A stretch of DNA of 64,000 bases from CAZOVB01 sp964583095 (GTDB lineage: Bacteria > Planctomycetota > Phycisphaerae > SM23-33), in assembly GCA_964583095.1 (NCBI GenBank), contig CAZOVB010000021.1:1-64000 (forward strand). Reading direction: 5' to 3'. Numbering within the stretch: the stretch's first letter is position 1; each line of letters opens with the position of its first letter. The notes below the pieces were generated by a model, which had not been told where the DNA came from, did not search any database, and saw only the letters and a program-made list of their open reading frames with translations. Positions 16,423 to 25,687 of this stretch are shown here, piece by piece. A program made the translations under genes and the position numbers.

Positions 16423-17190
16423 ATGACCGATCCAGGCCGGATTCGGCTCATCACCCGCGGCGACGACGCGGGCTGCTGCTCCAGCGCCAACCGCGCCATC
16501 CTGGCCGCGTTTGAGGAAGGCATCCTTCGCAACGTATCGGTCATGGCGCCGACCCCGGCCATCGAGGATGCGGGAAGGCTCCTGGGAGGCGTATCGGGCC
16601 TCTGTGCCGGGCTGCACGTGACGCTCAACTGCGAATGGGACGTTCCCCGTTGGGGCCCGGTCCTGCCGGCCGAGAAAGTCCCCAGCCTGGTGGACGATTC
16701 CGGTCACCTGCTTGCAGACCCGAAGGAGCTTGGCAACCGCAACCCGCCCCTGGAGGAGATGATGGCCGAGGTGCGGGCCCAACTCGACCGGGCGCGGCAG
16801 GTGGGCTTCGACATCCGCTACCTGGATACCCACATGGGCGTGGGGTGGATCAACGGCCTGGGCGAGGCCCTGGGCGAGCTGGCCGGCCGGGAGGGTCTGG
16901 TCAATGGCTTTGCCGGCTCCTGGGACAGGCTGGAGCGGCCCAGGGAGGACCTGCCCCTGCCCCAATTGCTGCGTCAGGGGTTGGAATCGGCCGGGCCGGG
17001 CACGTATCTCATCGTGGGCCATCCGCTTTACGCCGAAGATCCCGACGCCCGCGCCATCTGCCGCGGGGCGGATCCACCCGGCAGCGTGGCTGAGAATCGC
17101 CAGTATCAGCGCCGCATGTTCACCGATCCGGAGATCCTGGAGGTGGTGGCCCGCCGCGGGATCCAGCCCATCCGGTACGACGAACTGTAG
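16423..17190 (+). CDS. ChbG/HpnK-family carbohydrate deacetylase
   Basis: A 255-residue YdjC-fold metal-dependent deacetylase. Metal ligands and catalytic residues are visible: D14/D15 in RGDDAG, H65 in GLHVTLN and H137 in DTHMG. The family removes N-acetyl groups from chito-oligosaccharides or related amino sugars. Which sugar is acted on here is unknown. GGAGACAC lies before the ATG, 13 bases after the GH130 stop, suggesting that the degraded glycan contains an acetylated (amino) sugar as well as mannose. Length is normal and no signal peptide is present. Confidence 0.88.
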   Translation: MTDPGRIRLITRGDDAGCCSSANRAILAAFEEGILRNVSVMAPTPAIEDAGRLLGGVSGLCAGLHVTLNCEWDVPRWGPVLPAEKVPSLVDDSGHLLADPKELGNRNPPLEEMMAEVRAQLDRARQVGFDIRYLDTHMGVGWINGLGEALGELAGREGLVNGFAGSWDRLERPREDLPLPQLLRQGLESAGPGTYLIVGHPLYAEDPDARAICRGADPPGSVAENRQYQRRMFTDPEILEVVARRGIQPIRYDEL

Positions 17191-17200
17191 GCCGGAGCGG

Positions 17201-19498
17201 CTACGCCCGAGGCAGGATCAAACTGCGCAGCCCGGTCCCGCCGATCTGCATGACCTTTCTTCCGGTGTCGGCCAGTTCCGAAAGCGAGGCCTCCACCGGC
17301 TTGCCGTCCTGCTGGACGGCGAGCTTCGTCTCTTCATCGACGCCTTCGAGCACGGCCTGGATCTCAAACGGGCTCTGGAGTTCGATGCAGATTCCCTCGG
17401 GCACTTCACGCACGTCCAGGCAGATTGCATCGGAGCTGTAGAGCCGGGGCGAGCCGGGAGCCGAGCCTCGCTGAACGTCCAGTTCATTGCACCCCGCGCG
17501 AAGCCAGGCTTCGGGCAGTTGCAGAGTGCCGGCCAGGTCTTTGCCATTGAGCCGGACGCGCTGGACGCTGTCGCCCTGGCCCTGGGCCCGGGCGTTAATG
17601 CGAGCGGTCTTGTAGCAGAAACGATCGATCCGGTCGACCAGTGAACCGGCGCGGACGGCGATCCCCTGGGCCAACTGCTGAATCAACAGCGACCCGACAC
17701 TCAGCACGAGCGAGCCGATGCCAAAGGGCAGCCCCCGCCAGCTTTCCACCGCGTTCTGGTATTCAGTGACCAGCGGAGCCATCGGGTACTTCTGGGTCTG
17801 CGTCCGGGCTTCGCGTATCTGCTGATCCAGCAGAGAGCGGTACGCCTGGGAAGAGAGCCCGTGTTCCTTGAGCAGCCGGGCCAGGAAGTTCCAGGGGCAG
17901 TAGCCGTAGCTGCGAATCGAGGGCCAGGTGCGAACCGCCTCCCGCGCGGACTCCAGAGACAGGGCCGGGTCCAGGTAGAACGGGCCGGCCGAGACCGCCC
18001 AGGCATACTCCCAGCAGTCGCATCCGGAGGAAAAGTCCCTCCATTCCTCGCTGCCGTCCTGGTAGTGGAATAGCAGGGCCCGGTAGCGGCCTTGTTCGTT
18101 GACGAAAACCTCCCGGATTTTGCGGGTGAGTCGCTCGCAGAGCTCCTGGTACCGCCGGCTCTGCTGGGCCGGGGCCTCGGGATTGCAGGCCGCTATCAGC
18201 GTTTGGGCCATGCGCAGGCAGTTGAACATGTTCACGTTCTGGTAGAGCGAATAGACGCGTTTGATCGGCTTGTCGCCGGAGGCGTCGTGGCGTCGGGTGT
18301 GCATCGAGCCGTTGACCACATCATAGCCGAAATACGGCGAGGCCTCGGTCGGGTCCTCTCCCAGCGTGTCGCTGCCGAAGAGCCCGGGGTTCTCATCGAA
18401 GCGATCCTCGATCGTATGATCCAGAATCTCCAGAAGCTCCTCCAACTTCCGCTCGACCAGGTCGGCCTGGCCCGTGCTTCGCCAGTAGTCGTGCAACGTC
18501 AGCATGGCATAGTAGATGCCGTCATCTTCGGCTTTGCACCACCTCGTGCCGACCAGTTGCAGGAATTCCCGCACCCGCTGCCCGTGGTCATCTTTTCGGG
18601 TATTGGGGTTCTCCAGCAGCAGCGGCGCCCACAGGCGGATCGGGTCGGGCCAGCCCGCCCGGGCCAGCGTGGCGGCCGACATGGAACCGTCCCGGACCCA
18701 GATGAGATGGTAGATGCGGTTCATCGCCCCGAAACAGGCTCCGCCCTCGTCGATGCCCGACCAGACGAAACGCGTATTGACGTCCAGCACCTCCTGCAGC
18801 CCCGGATCATCGTCCAGAACGATCCGGGACTTGCCCAGGACCGGTGCGATTATGTCCTCGTTGCGCATGCAGAGCTCCCCCAGGTCCAGGCCTGCCAGGC
18901 TCTCGGCGATCCGGTCGACATATCCGATGGATTCTTCTGCCCCGATGAGCACGACGTCGTCCTCGAGCAACTGGATAACCGTCTGGCCGTCTTCCAGCAC
19001 ACGAAAGCGGCTCTCCTGGTAGCCTGGGAACATCACGAAGGAAACGATGTTCTCGCCGCGGTCTTCGAACGCCTCCCAGAGCAGGCCATCGCTGATCTGG
19101 AAACGATCATGGGGCCTGAAGCTCACCAGCAGCGGAGCCGGGGCACTGAGGGCAAAGCAGTTGTGGTCGGCTACATTGACCAGCGTGATACAGTTCTTGG
19201 CACCGGAGGAATCTCCGATTTCCATCTGTGTCATGAACGGGTCGTAGTGGAATTGCTGGACGCGCTGTGCGGTGATTTCCGGCAGCAGGATCTCCGGGAT
19301 CGCGAGGGTATAGATGTCGCGGTTGGAGAAGTTGCGAGCATAGAGGTCTTTGCGTCGCCCGGCGTTGGGCTTGTAGACCAGTTCCATTTCGGTGCGATCT
19401 TCAAACACCATCGCGGTGAGTCGATTGCCGCAGCGGTTCTGGAGGATTACGTTCCGGATTCCCGGTTCGACCTGGGGTGTTCGGTAGTAGCTTTTCAT
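17201..19498 (-). CDS. Six-hairpin (alpha/alpha)6-barrel glycosidase-like protein
   Basis: A 765-residue protein without a signal peptide. Residues 1-230 are a beta-rich N-terminal domain. Residues about 240-640 carry the helical-barrel features of six-hairpin glycosidases, including HLIWVRDGSMSAATLARAGWPD, which places an R-D pair where such enzymes bind sugar, and FSSGCDCWEYAWAVSAG. The C-terminal 130 residues are a second beta domain. Relatives include GH15, GH63 and glycogen-debranching-like enzymes, but I cannot assign a family. The start is at MKSYYRTPQ with AAGGAA upstream; the 10-residue extension is unlikely. It converges with the ChbG gene and follows lacI. Confidence 0.7.
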   Translation of the reverse strand: MKSYYRTPQVEPGIRNVILQNRCGNRLTAMVFEDRTEMELVYKPNAGRRKDLYARNFSNRDIYTLAIPEILLPEITAQRVQQFHYDPFMTQMEIGDSSGAKNCITLVNVADHNCFALSAPAPLLVSFRPHDRFQISDGLLWEAFEDRGENIVSFVMFPGYQESRFRVLEDGQTVIQLLEDDVVLIGAEESIGYVDRIAESLAGLDLGELCMRNEDIIAPVLGKSRIVLDDDPGLQEVLDVNTRFVWSGIDEGGACFGAMNRIYHLIWVRDGSMSAATLARAGWPDPIRLWAPLLLENPNTRKDDHGQRVREFLQLVGTRWCKAEDDGIYYAMLTLHDYWRSTGQADLVERKLEELLEILDHTIEDRFDENPGLFGSDTLGEDPTEASPYFGYDVVNGSMHTRRHDASGDKPIKRVYSLYQNVNMFNCLRMAQTLIAACNPEAPAQQSRRYQELCERLTRKIREVFVNEQGRYRALLFHYQDGSEEWRDFSSGCDCWEYAWAVSAGPFYLDPALSLESAREAVRTWPSIRSYGYCPWNFLARLLKEHGLSSQAYRSLLDQQIREARTQTQKYPMAPLVTEYQNAVESWRGLPFGIGSLVLSVGSLLIQQLAQGIAVRAGSLVDRIDRFCYKTARINARAQGQGDSVQRVRLNGKDLAGTLQLPEAWLRAGCNELDVQRGSAPGSPRLYSSDAICLDVREVPEGICIELQSPFEIQAVLEGVDEETKLAVQQDGKPVEASLSELADTGRKVMQIGGTGLRSLILPRA

Positions 19499-19524
19499 GG
19501 GCAGTTCCTTCGAGTTCCACAGGC

Positions 19525-19546
19525 GCAAAACAAGCCCTTCGGGGCT
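19525..19546 (-). terminator. Possible rho-independent terminator after lacI
   Basis: On the minus strand AGCCC-CGAA-GGGCT is followed by TGTTTTG, between the stop of the LacI gene and the start of the six-hairpin gene. The stem is only 5 base pairs, so it may attenuate transcription more than end it. Confidence 0.35.
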
Positions 19547-19603
19547 CGTGGAAGCTTATTCCACTGCGGCCCGAAGGGCAATGCTTATCGCAGCCAACGG
19601 CGG

Positions 19604-20698
19604 CTACTTCTTTGGAGCCGGTCCGGTAGACTCCCGCAGGATCAATTCCGGCTCGATGACTTCCCGAACTCCACGAAGTTTTTTGAATGACTCGTCATCC
19701 TGGCCCATTTCCAGGACCAACTCGGTCGCCCGGGCCCCGATTTGATCCAAACGGTGGTCAATCGTTGTGAGCTTGGGGTCAGCCATGCAGGCCTGGAGAT
19801 CATCAAAGCCAACCACGGAAATGTCCTCGGGCGCCCTGAGCCCGGCCTTGCGAAGGGCTCGAAGCGCGCCGATGGCGCAAAGGTCGTTGTAGCAGACGAT
19901 GCCGGTATGTTCGAGTTTCCCGTCCTTGATCTGCTGGGTCACCGCACGGCCGGCGGTTTCGATCATCTTCTCCTCGCCGTGCCTCAGATCGGTGACCATC
20001 TCGTCGGGGCCGAACGTCGCCTTGGCTCCCTTGAGCCCGGCATCCCAGACCTCGGTGATGAACGCCTGCTCGCGCACCTGGGCCCGATCGGCGTTCCAGT
20101 TCTCCTTCTGGCCCACCCAGAGGAGGCTCTTGTGGCCCAGCTGGGCCAGGTGCTTCACGGCCAGGCCAACCCCGCCGGCGTCGTCGAAATCCACGACAGC
20201 ATGCGGGACATCCTCGGAACACTCGATGATCACCACCGGCACTTCGGGCAATTGCTGGAGCAGGTGCAGGCGGAACTTGGCGATCATCGGGGCAGGGATG
20301 ATCAATCCATCCAGTCGCCGTTGCTTCAGCGCGCCGGCCCCCCTTTCGATCGCCCGCTCAGCCTTGGTCGGGCCGATCACAGACATCCAGTACCCCATCT
20401 GGCGGGTCTTCTTCTCGATCGCACCGACAAGATTGCCCAGATAGGCCTGGCCCAGATCCGTGTGGCCCGGGGTCTCCTGATAGGTGACGTCCAGTGCGAC
20501 ACCGATCACCTCGGCCCGGCCTAGCTTCATGGATCTGGCGTGGTAGTTGGGCACGTAACCCAGTTGTTTGGCCGCCTGGCGGACCCGATTGGCACAGGAC
20601 TCGCTGATTCGCTGGGAGCGCTTGGTTTTGTTGAGCACCATACTGACGGTACTCACGCTGACGCCGGCGGCCTTGGCCACTTCCGACAATGTCACCAT
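19604..20698 (-). CDS. LacI-family transcriptional regulator
   Basis: This 364-residue regulator has the LacI helix-turn-helix at residues 1-50 (VTLSEVAKAAGVSVSTVSMVLN, then the hinge region GYVPNYHARSMKLGRAEVIGV). A periplasmic-binding-protein-like effector domain runs from about 62 to 345. It should repress or activate carbohydrate genes in response to a sugar. Its neighbours are an MFS transporter and sulfatase upstream and a six-hairpin glycosidase downstream on the same strand, making these its likely targets. A 136-base gap upstream holds an imperfect GTAACC/GGTTAC inverted repeat (20727-20762). Confidence 0.93.
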   Translation of the reverse strand: MVTLSEVAKAAGVSVSTVSMVLNKTKRSQRISESCANRVRQAAKQLGYVPNYHARSMKLGRAEVIGVALDVTYQETPGHTDLGQAYLGNLVGAIEKKTRQMGYWMSVIGPTKAERAIERGAGALKQRRLDGLIIPAPMIAKFRLHLLQQLPEVPVVIIECSEDVPHAVVDFDDAGGVGLAVKHLAQLGHKSLLWVGQKENWNADRAQVREQAFITEVWDAGLKGAKATFGPDEMVTDLRHGEEKMIETAGRAVTQQIKDGKLEHTGIVCYNDLCAIGALRALRKAGLRAPEDISVVGFDDLQACMADPKLTTIDHRLDQIGARATELVLEMGQDDESFKKLRGVREVIEPELILRESTGPAPKK

Positions 20699-20834
20699 GG
20701 TAGAGATTCCTGATACAGAAGAGAGTAGTAACCAGATAACACGCCATTACGTTAAAAGGTTACACTTATCTTACCGCGTCGGTGAAAACTCGGCAACACA
20801 TTTGTGAATTTACTGCCCGGACGGGCAAAGCGAT

Positions 20835-22091
20835 TCACCCCGACCGGAGAGACCGAGGTTCTTTCATCAACAGAGCCGGTACTGCTGAGAGTCCCACAGC
20901 CACCATTGCCACCAACATCAGGCCTTGGAGGCCTAGAAGGCTCCCGCGAAGCCATCCCCCCATCAGCGAAGCTCCCAGAAGCGTGGGCGCCTGGACCAGT
21001 GCGATGACTGCCAGAACCGTCGATCGCCGCCTGGAAGAACACAACTCCAGGGGCATGGCCGATTTGCTGACCATGTGCGCCCCCAGTGCCAGACCGAAGA
21101 GCCCGAAGAGCCCCGCCCAGGCCCAGCTTGCCTCCAGAAACAAGGCCAAAGCCAGAACCGCCACAAACGCCCCCCGGGCCAGGAGCATCACCGTCTTGAC
21201 TCCCCATCGGTCCCCCATCCAACCTGAGAGGAGATTTCCCAAAATCCCCCCCGCCATCTGTGTGATTGTCAACACACCGATAAAGCTGTCCTGCGACCCG
21301 GTGACTTCCAGGGCATGGACCGAAAGAAAGCCCATCACCAGGTAGAGGCCATTCATACTCGAAATGCTCAGCAGGTACAGAACCAACTGCCGGTTGCCCA
21401 AAACCGACCGGGACTGCTTGAGGTTTTCCACCAAGCCGGCCGTCTGCCGTTCCTCACGCGGGGGTTTGTGGGCCCATTCGCGGATCATCGAAAAGAGCGT
21501 GTAGGATACGATCAACCCACCGAAGGCAATCAGGTGAAGCCAGGCATAGCCCACAGGGCCGGGTCGCCAATCCATGATCCTCCGAGTCACCTCCCCTGCT
21601 GCCAGCCCCAGAACCGCGGCAATCACATTGCGAGTCGCGTGCATCGACGCGCGTCTGCGGGATGGGACCGTCTTGGCCACCAATTGCTGCCAGGCCGAGA
21701 TCGCAATCCCCGCCGACAAACCGGACACCAGGGGCGTCAGAACCACCGCGGCAAGGGCAACACCCGGGGCGGCAGAGGCCCAGAACAAAACCAGCCCAGC
21801 CACGAGATAAGGCAAACGCTGAAACAGTCCCGTCACCAGCAACAGCGGTTTGAACAGCAGAAGCCGCTGAACCCGGTGGGCGGTCAGAAGCGGAGGAATC
21901 ATCATCGCCGCCGGGCCCAGGACCGGCATCAGGGAGATCATCCAGTCGGACCCGCCGAGCCATTTGACGATGGCCGGCAGCGTCGTCGTCCGGTTGACCA
22001 GGGCGATCATCCCGATGAAAACTCCCCCCTCCACCGCATGGAGCGTGAAGTTGCGGCGCAGGTGCTGGTTCTGTCGTTGACGGGACATCAT
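20835..22091 (-). CDS. MFS transporter
   Basis: A 418-residue membrane protein with about twelve hydrophobic segments in two halves, as in the major facilitator superfamily. The inter-half loop near residues 205-220 is basic (REWAHKPPREER), and the loop GDRWGVK after helix 8 resembles the MFS signature. It follows the sulfatase stop by only 7 bases, so the two are probably one transcript. Sugar or glycan-fragment uptake is likely from context, but the substrate and direction are not shown by the sequence. The last residues (RSLRSG) are cytoplasmic. Confidence 0.85.
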   Translation of the reverse strand: MMSRQRQNQHLRRNFTLHAVEGGVFIGMIALVNRTTTLPAIVKWLGGSDWMISLMPVLGPAAMMIPPLLTAHRVQRLLLFKPLLLVTGLFQRLPYLVAGLVLFWASAAPGVALAAVVLTPLVSGLSAGIAISAWQQLVAKTVPSRRRASMHATRNVIAAVLGLAAGEVTRRIMDWRPGPVGYAWLHLIAFGGLIVSYTLFSMIREWAHKPPREERQTAGLVENLKQSRSVLGNRQLVLYLLSISSMNGLYLVMGFLSVHALEVTGSQDSFIGVLTITQMAGGILGNLLSGWMGDRWGVKTVMLLARGAFVAVLALALFLEASWAWAGLFGLFGLALGAHMVSKSAMPLELCSSRRRSTVLAVIALVQAPTLLGASLMGGWLRGSLLGLQGLMLVAMVAVGLSAVPALLMKEPRSLRSG

Positions 22092-22098
22092 GAGGGGG

Positions 22099-23589
22099 CT
22101 ACTTCAGGCAGGGGTGATCTTCACGGCGGGCATGGACGTCCCGCCAGGCCTCCAGTCGGCTGATCAACTCGGCCCGAGTCTCACTGCAGGTGGCATCGTC
22201 CCACAGGTTGGATTTCTCCAGTGGGTCGGCCTCCAGATCGTAAAGCTCGCCGGTCCCATCGGCTTCATACCACGTCAGCTTCCAGCGCTTCCCTCGAATG
22301 CAGAAAACGTAGTCCTCCCACTGAACAAAAGCGTATTCCCGGTCAATCGACTTGCCCTTTGTGATGGCGCCGGCCAGACTCATGCCGGGAAGATCCCCGT
22401 CCGGCTCGATATCCAGCAGATCCAGGACCGTCGGCAGGAAGTCCACCGCTTCGACCAGATCGTCACTGGTTCCGGGTTTGCAGCCGGGAACCGAAAACAG
22501 GGTAGGGATCCGAGCAGTGCCTTCGTAACAGTAAGGCCCCTTGTGACACAGGCCGTGCTCGCCGATCATGTCCCCGTGATCGCTGTTAAGAATGATAATC
22601 GTGTTGTCGGCGATGCCCAGTTCGTCCAGGTAGTCGATCACGCGCCCCATCTGGGCATCCAGGTGGGTCACCAGGGCCATGTACCTCGCGGCGTGCATTC
22701 GATGCTCTTTTTCGCTGACGCGGTTGATGTGCGTAAAATCCCGCCAGTCCTGGACCGTCCGGGGCTTGGAGGCAGCCGATTCCATCCACCCGGAAAGCAA
22801 TTCATCCGGTACGTTCTGGGGATCGTACATCCTGGCGTATTCTTCCGGAGGGACGATCGGCGGGTGCGGGTCATCGAAACTCACTCGAAGAAAGAAAGGC
22901 CTCGGGTCGTCGTTCCAGTACAGCCAGCCGATCGCCTTCTGAGCCAGTTGATAGCTCTTGGTGGTCTTTTCGCCTCCGGGATACAGCCCGTACAGCACAC
23001 GATTGGCGTTGTCGCATACCTCTCCCGCCACGAAGGTCAGCTCCGGGTAACTCTCCGGCTCGAACTGCACCTGCGATGGCTGGGTGGCCCCGAAAGCGTC
23101 TTCCACGTGATCCGTATATTCCCAGATATCCCGGCTGGATCGGCCGCAATGCGTCTTGCCGATATTGGCCGCGCGATATCCTGCTTCCTTCAGGTAGTCC
23201 CCGAGCGTCTTGCATTCGGCTCGCATCGGGGCCGGGTTCTCGATGACCCCGTGTCCGTAAAGATATTGGCCGGTCAGAAAGCTTGCCCGGCTGGGAGCGC
23301 AAACCCCGGCTGCGCAGAAAGAGCGGGTAAACACCGTCGCCTTCCGGGCCAGTCGGTCCAGGTTCGGCGTCTTGACACTGGGATGCCCGGCAAAGCCGAA
23401 GATGTCAGCCCGGAGCTGATCGGCCATCAGCCACAGCACGTTGGGGCGGTCCGACCACTGATACTCGGGGACCTTCTGTGCCTTCTTCTTCTTGCCGGGC
23501 CAGGCTTCCAGGCGTCCCTTGTCTGCGAGATTCTCTCGGAACCCCGCAAACCCCTTGGGGGGCTTGTAGGGCTGGTTCGCTGCGCTCAT
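22099..23589 (-). CDS. Formylglycine sulfatase
   Basis: A 496-residue type I sulfatase. The modification motif C97-A-P-S-R in VCAPSRASFLTG is intact. The N-terminal metal site is in NVLWLMADQLRAD, and the central NSDHGDMIGEHG holds the second metal and catalytic residues. No signal peptide is visible: the N-terminus (MSAANQPYKPPKGFAGF) is hydrophilic, which is unusual because many sulfatases are exported. The start is at the ATG behind GGGAGCACCCC; an extended 44-residue version is not convincing. It should remove sulfate from a carbohydrate, in keeping with the MFS gene 7 bases downstream. Confidence 0.9.
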   Translation of the reverse strand: MSAANQPYKPPKGFAGFRENLADKGRLEAWPGKKKKAQKVPEYQWSDRPNVLWLMADQLRADIFGFAGHPSVKTPNLDRLARKATVFTRSFCAAGVCAPSRASFLTGQYLYGHGVIENPAPMRAECKTLGDYLKEAGYRAANIGKTHCGRSSRDIWEYTDHVEDAFGATQPSQVQFEPESYPELTFVAGEVCDNANRVLYGLYPGGEKTTKSYQLAQKAIGWLYWNDDPRPFFLRVSFDDPHPPIVPPEEYARMYDPQNVPDELLSGWMESAASKPRTVQDWRDFTHINRVSEKEHRMHAARYMALVTHLDAQMGRVIDYLDELGIADNTIIILNSDHGDMIGEHGLCHKGPYCYEGTARIPTLFSVPGCKPGTSDDLVEAVDFLPTVLDLLDIEPDGDLPGMSLAGAITKGKSIDREYAFVQWEDYVFCIRGKRWKLTWYEADGTGELYDLEADPLEKSNLWDDATCSETRAELISRLEAWRDVHARREDHPCLK

Positions 23590-23777
23590 GGGGTGCTCCC
23601 GACTGGGCAGGGACAAAACGGGTCGAAGACCAGATGGTAGCGTTGCGGGAACTGTATGGCAACTGCTCAAGCGGACTTTCGCCTCGGCATCGACCTTCCG
23701 CGACTTGCCTGACGAGCTCACCGGGCGTAGGATCCTCTCCAGGCAACCCGCTATCCCCCATTTTGGAGACCTGAGCC

Positions 23778-24785
23778 ATGAAGATTCTGTTCATCGGCGG
23801 CACCGGACTGATCTCGACCGCCTGCACCGAACTGGCCGCCCGGCAGGGCCTGGACCTGACGTTGCTCAATCGCGGCAACAAACCCGGCAGCGTTCCGGCA
23901 GGGGTGAAGGTCATCCAGGCCGACATCAAGCAACCCGATCAGGCCCGAGAGGCCCTGGGCGATGAGACATTTGATTCCGTGGTCAACTGGATCGCATTCA
24001 AACCGGAAGACATTCAACGGGATGTAGAGCTTTTCAGAGGCAGAACGGGCCAGTATGTCTTCATCTCGTCGGCCTCGGTCTACCAGAAACCGGCCACGCA
24101 CTACCTGATTACCGAATCGACGCCGCTGGCCAATCCGCACTGGCAGTATTCGCGGAACAAGATCGCCTCGGAAGAAGCCCTCCTGCGGGCCCTGCGGGAA
24201 GAAGGCTTTCCCGGGACGATCGTCCGTCCGTCGCTGACCTACGGCAAAGCGATGATCCCCCTGGCCTTCCAGTCCTGGTCGAAACAGTGGACCGTCGTGG
24301 ACCGGATGCTCCGGGGTCTGCCGGTCATCGTCCCCGGAGACGGTTCGAGCCTCTGGGTTACCACCCACAACACCGACTTCGCAAAAGGGCTTCTGCCGCT
24401 GCTGGGAAATCCACAGACCATCGGACACAGCTTTCACATCACCTCCGACGAAGTTCTCACCTGGGACCAGCACTACCGGATCGTCGGCAGATGCGTGGGC
24501 GTCGAGCCCCAGCTCGTGCACGTGGCCAGCGATCTGCTCAGCGCCTACGAGCCGAGTCAGGAAGGCAACCTTCTTGGAGACAAGGCCATCAGCGTGGTCT
24601 TCGACAACTCCAAACTCAAGCGCTTCGCCCCGGGCTTCCAGGCCACCATGTCCCTGACACAGGGGGTGAGCAGAACCATCCAGTGGTACCGCGATCATCC
24701 GGAAAAGCAGGAGATCGATGAGGAATTCAACGACCTGTGTGATCGAGTTCTGGCCGACCGGCAATCCATCCTGCCTGCGGAGTAG
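23778..24785 (+). CDS. NAD-dependent epimerase/dehydratase-family protein
   Basis: A 335-residue extended SDR. GGTGLIS at 7-13 binds the dinucleotide, FISSASVYQ is the usual strand-4 motif, and Y124/K128 in WQYSRNK form the catalytic pair. It resembles atypical SDRs of the nucleotide-sugar-epimerase-like group found in planctomycete sugar loci. Some act as oxidoreductases on free sugars, so the substrate is open. A GGAGACCTGAGCC leader precedes the ATG. It is followed after 5 bases by a sugar isomerase gene, so the pair should be co-transcribed, divergent from the sulfatase. Confidence 0.85.
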   Translation: MKILFIGGTGLISTACTELAARQGLDLTLLNRGNKPGSVPAGVKVIQADIKQPDQAREALGDETFDSVVNWIAFKPEDIQRDVELFRGRTGQYVFISSASVYQKPATHYLITESTPLANPHWQYSRNKIASEEALLRALREEGFPGTIVRPSLTYGKAMIPLAFQSWSKQWTVVDRMLRGLPVIVPGDGSSLWVTTHNTDFAKGLLPLLGNPQTIGHSFHITSDEVLTWDQHYRIVGRCVGVEPQLVHVASDLLSAYEPSQEGNLLGDKAISVVFDNSKLKRFAPGFQATMSLTQGVSRTIQWYRDHPEKQEIDEEFNDLCDRVLADRQSILPAE

Positions 24786-24790
24786 AGGTC

Positions 24791-25642
24791 TTGATACGCT
24801 ACGGCGCCCATACGTACCTGTGGCTGGAGTATCTGACCGATGCCAACGTGGGACTTTTCGATTCCATCAAGGCCTTGGGCCTGGATGTGGCCGAGGTCCC
24901 CATCGGCGATGACATGCAGTTTACACCCGAAGCGGCAGGCCGCTCGGCCAGGGACGCAGGGCTGTCTCTCATGATCAGTCCGGGAGGCCTATGGCCCGAG
25001 CAGGCCGATGTGTCCCTGGAAGAACGGGCCCTGGCTCGCAAGGCCATCGACTGGCATCGCAAGTACATCGACATCGGCGCCCGCATGGGCGCTGTCGCCT
25101 ACACCGGGGCCTTGTATGGCCATCCGGGCAAGGTGCGACGCGAGGAGGCGCCCTCAACCTGCCGGCCCCGCGTAGCCGAGGCACTTGCCGAACTGGCAGA
25201 CTTCGCCGCCCAGCGAAGCATGGAGTTGATCCTGGAGCCGATGAGCCACTTCCGGACCCATCTCGTCAATACCCCCGCGCAACTGATGGCCCTTCTGGAG
25301 CAGATCGACCGCGACAACGTGGGAGGCCTGCTGGATACCTATCACCTGGTGACGGAAGTGACGAGCTACCGCGAAGCATTCGCAACCGCGGCGTCTCGGC
25401 TGCGCGCTGTTCATGCCTGCGAGAACCACCGCGGGATACCTGGAAGAGGCATCCTGCCCTGGCCGGAGATCTTCGACGCGATCCGGCAGTGCCCCCGGGA
25501 CGTCGTTGTGGCCTTTGAGAGCTACAACTCCTCGACCGACTTTGCCCGGCGACGAGGCATGTTCCACGATGTCTGTCCGGACGGGGACGATTTTGTCCGC
25601 GAGGCCCTGGCGTTCTGCAGGGCCGGGCTGGAAACCGAGTGA
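24791..25642 (+). CDS. D-tagatose/psicose 3-epimerase-like sugar isomerase
   Basis: A 283-residue TIM-barrel protein of the xylose-isomerase-like (AP-endonuclease-2) family. The four metal ligands of D-tagatose 3-epimerases can be placed at E149 (LILEPMSHF), D182 (LLDTYHL), H208 (AVHACENH) and E243 (AFESYN), with H185 nearby. It starts with TTG, with GGAG 8 bases upstream; no ATG is usable without losing the first strand (MIRYGAHTYLW). It should epimerise a ketose or a related keto-sugar. Paired with the SDR gene, it suggests an oxidation-epimerisation route for an unusual sugar. Confidence 0.85.
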   Translation: MIRYGAHTYLWLEYLTDANVGLFDSIKALGLDVAEVPIGDDMQFTPEAAGRSARDAGLSLMISPGGLWPEQADVSLEERALARKAIDWHRKYIDIGARMGAVAYTGALYGHPGKVRREEAPSTCRPRVAEALAELADFAAQRSMELILEPMSHFRTHLVNTPAQLMALLEQIDRDNVGGLLDTYHLVTEVTSYREAFATAASRLRAVHACENHRGIPGRGILPWPEIFDAIRQCPRDVVVAFESYNSSTDFARRRGMFHDVCPDGDDFVREALAFCRAGLETE

Positions 25643-25687
25643 ACCTCCGCCAATCGGCGGATCCAGCGGGCCAGGGGCCCCTGTCGA

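Noticed and set aside
15186..16628. A 480-residue minus-strand frame opposite the GH130 gene
   Set aside because: It is a shadow of an enzyme with a recognisable active site on the plus strand.
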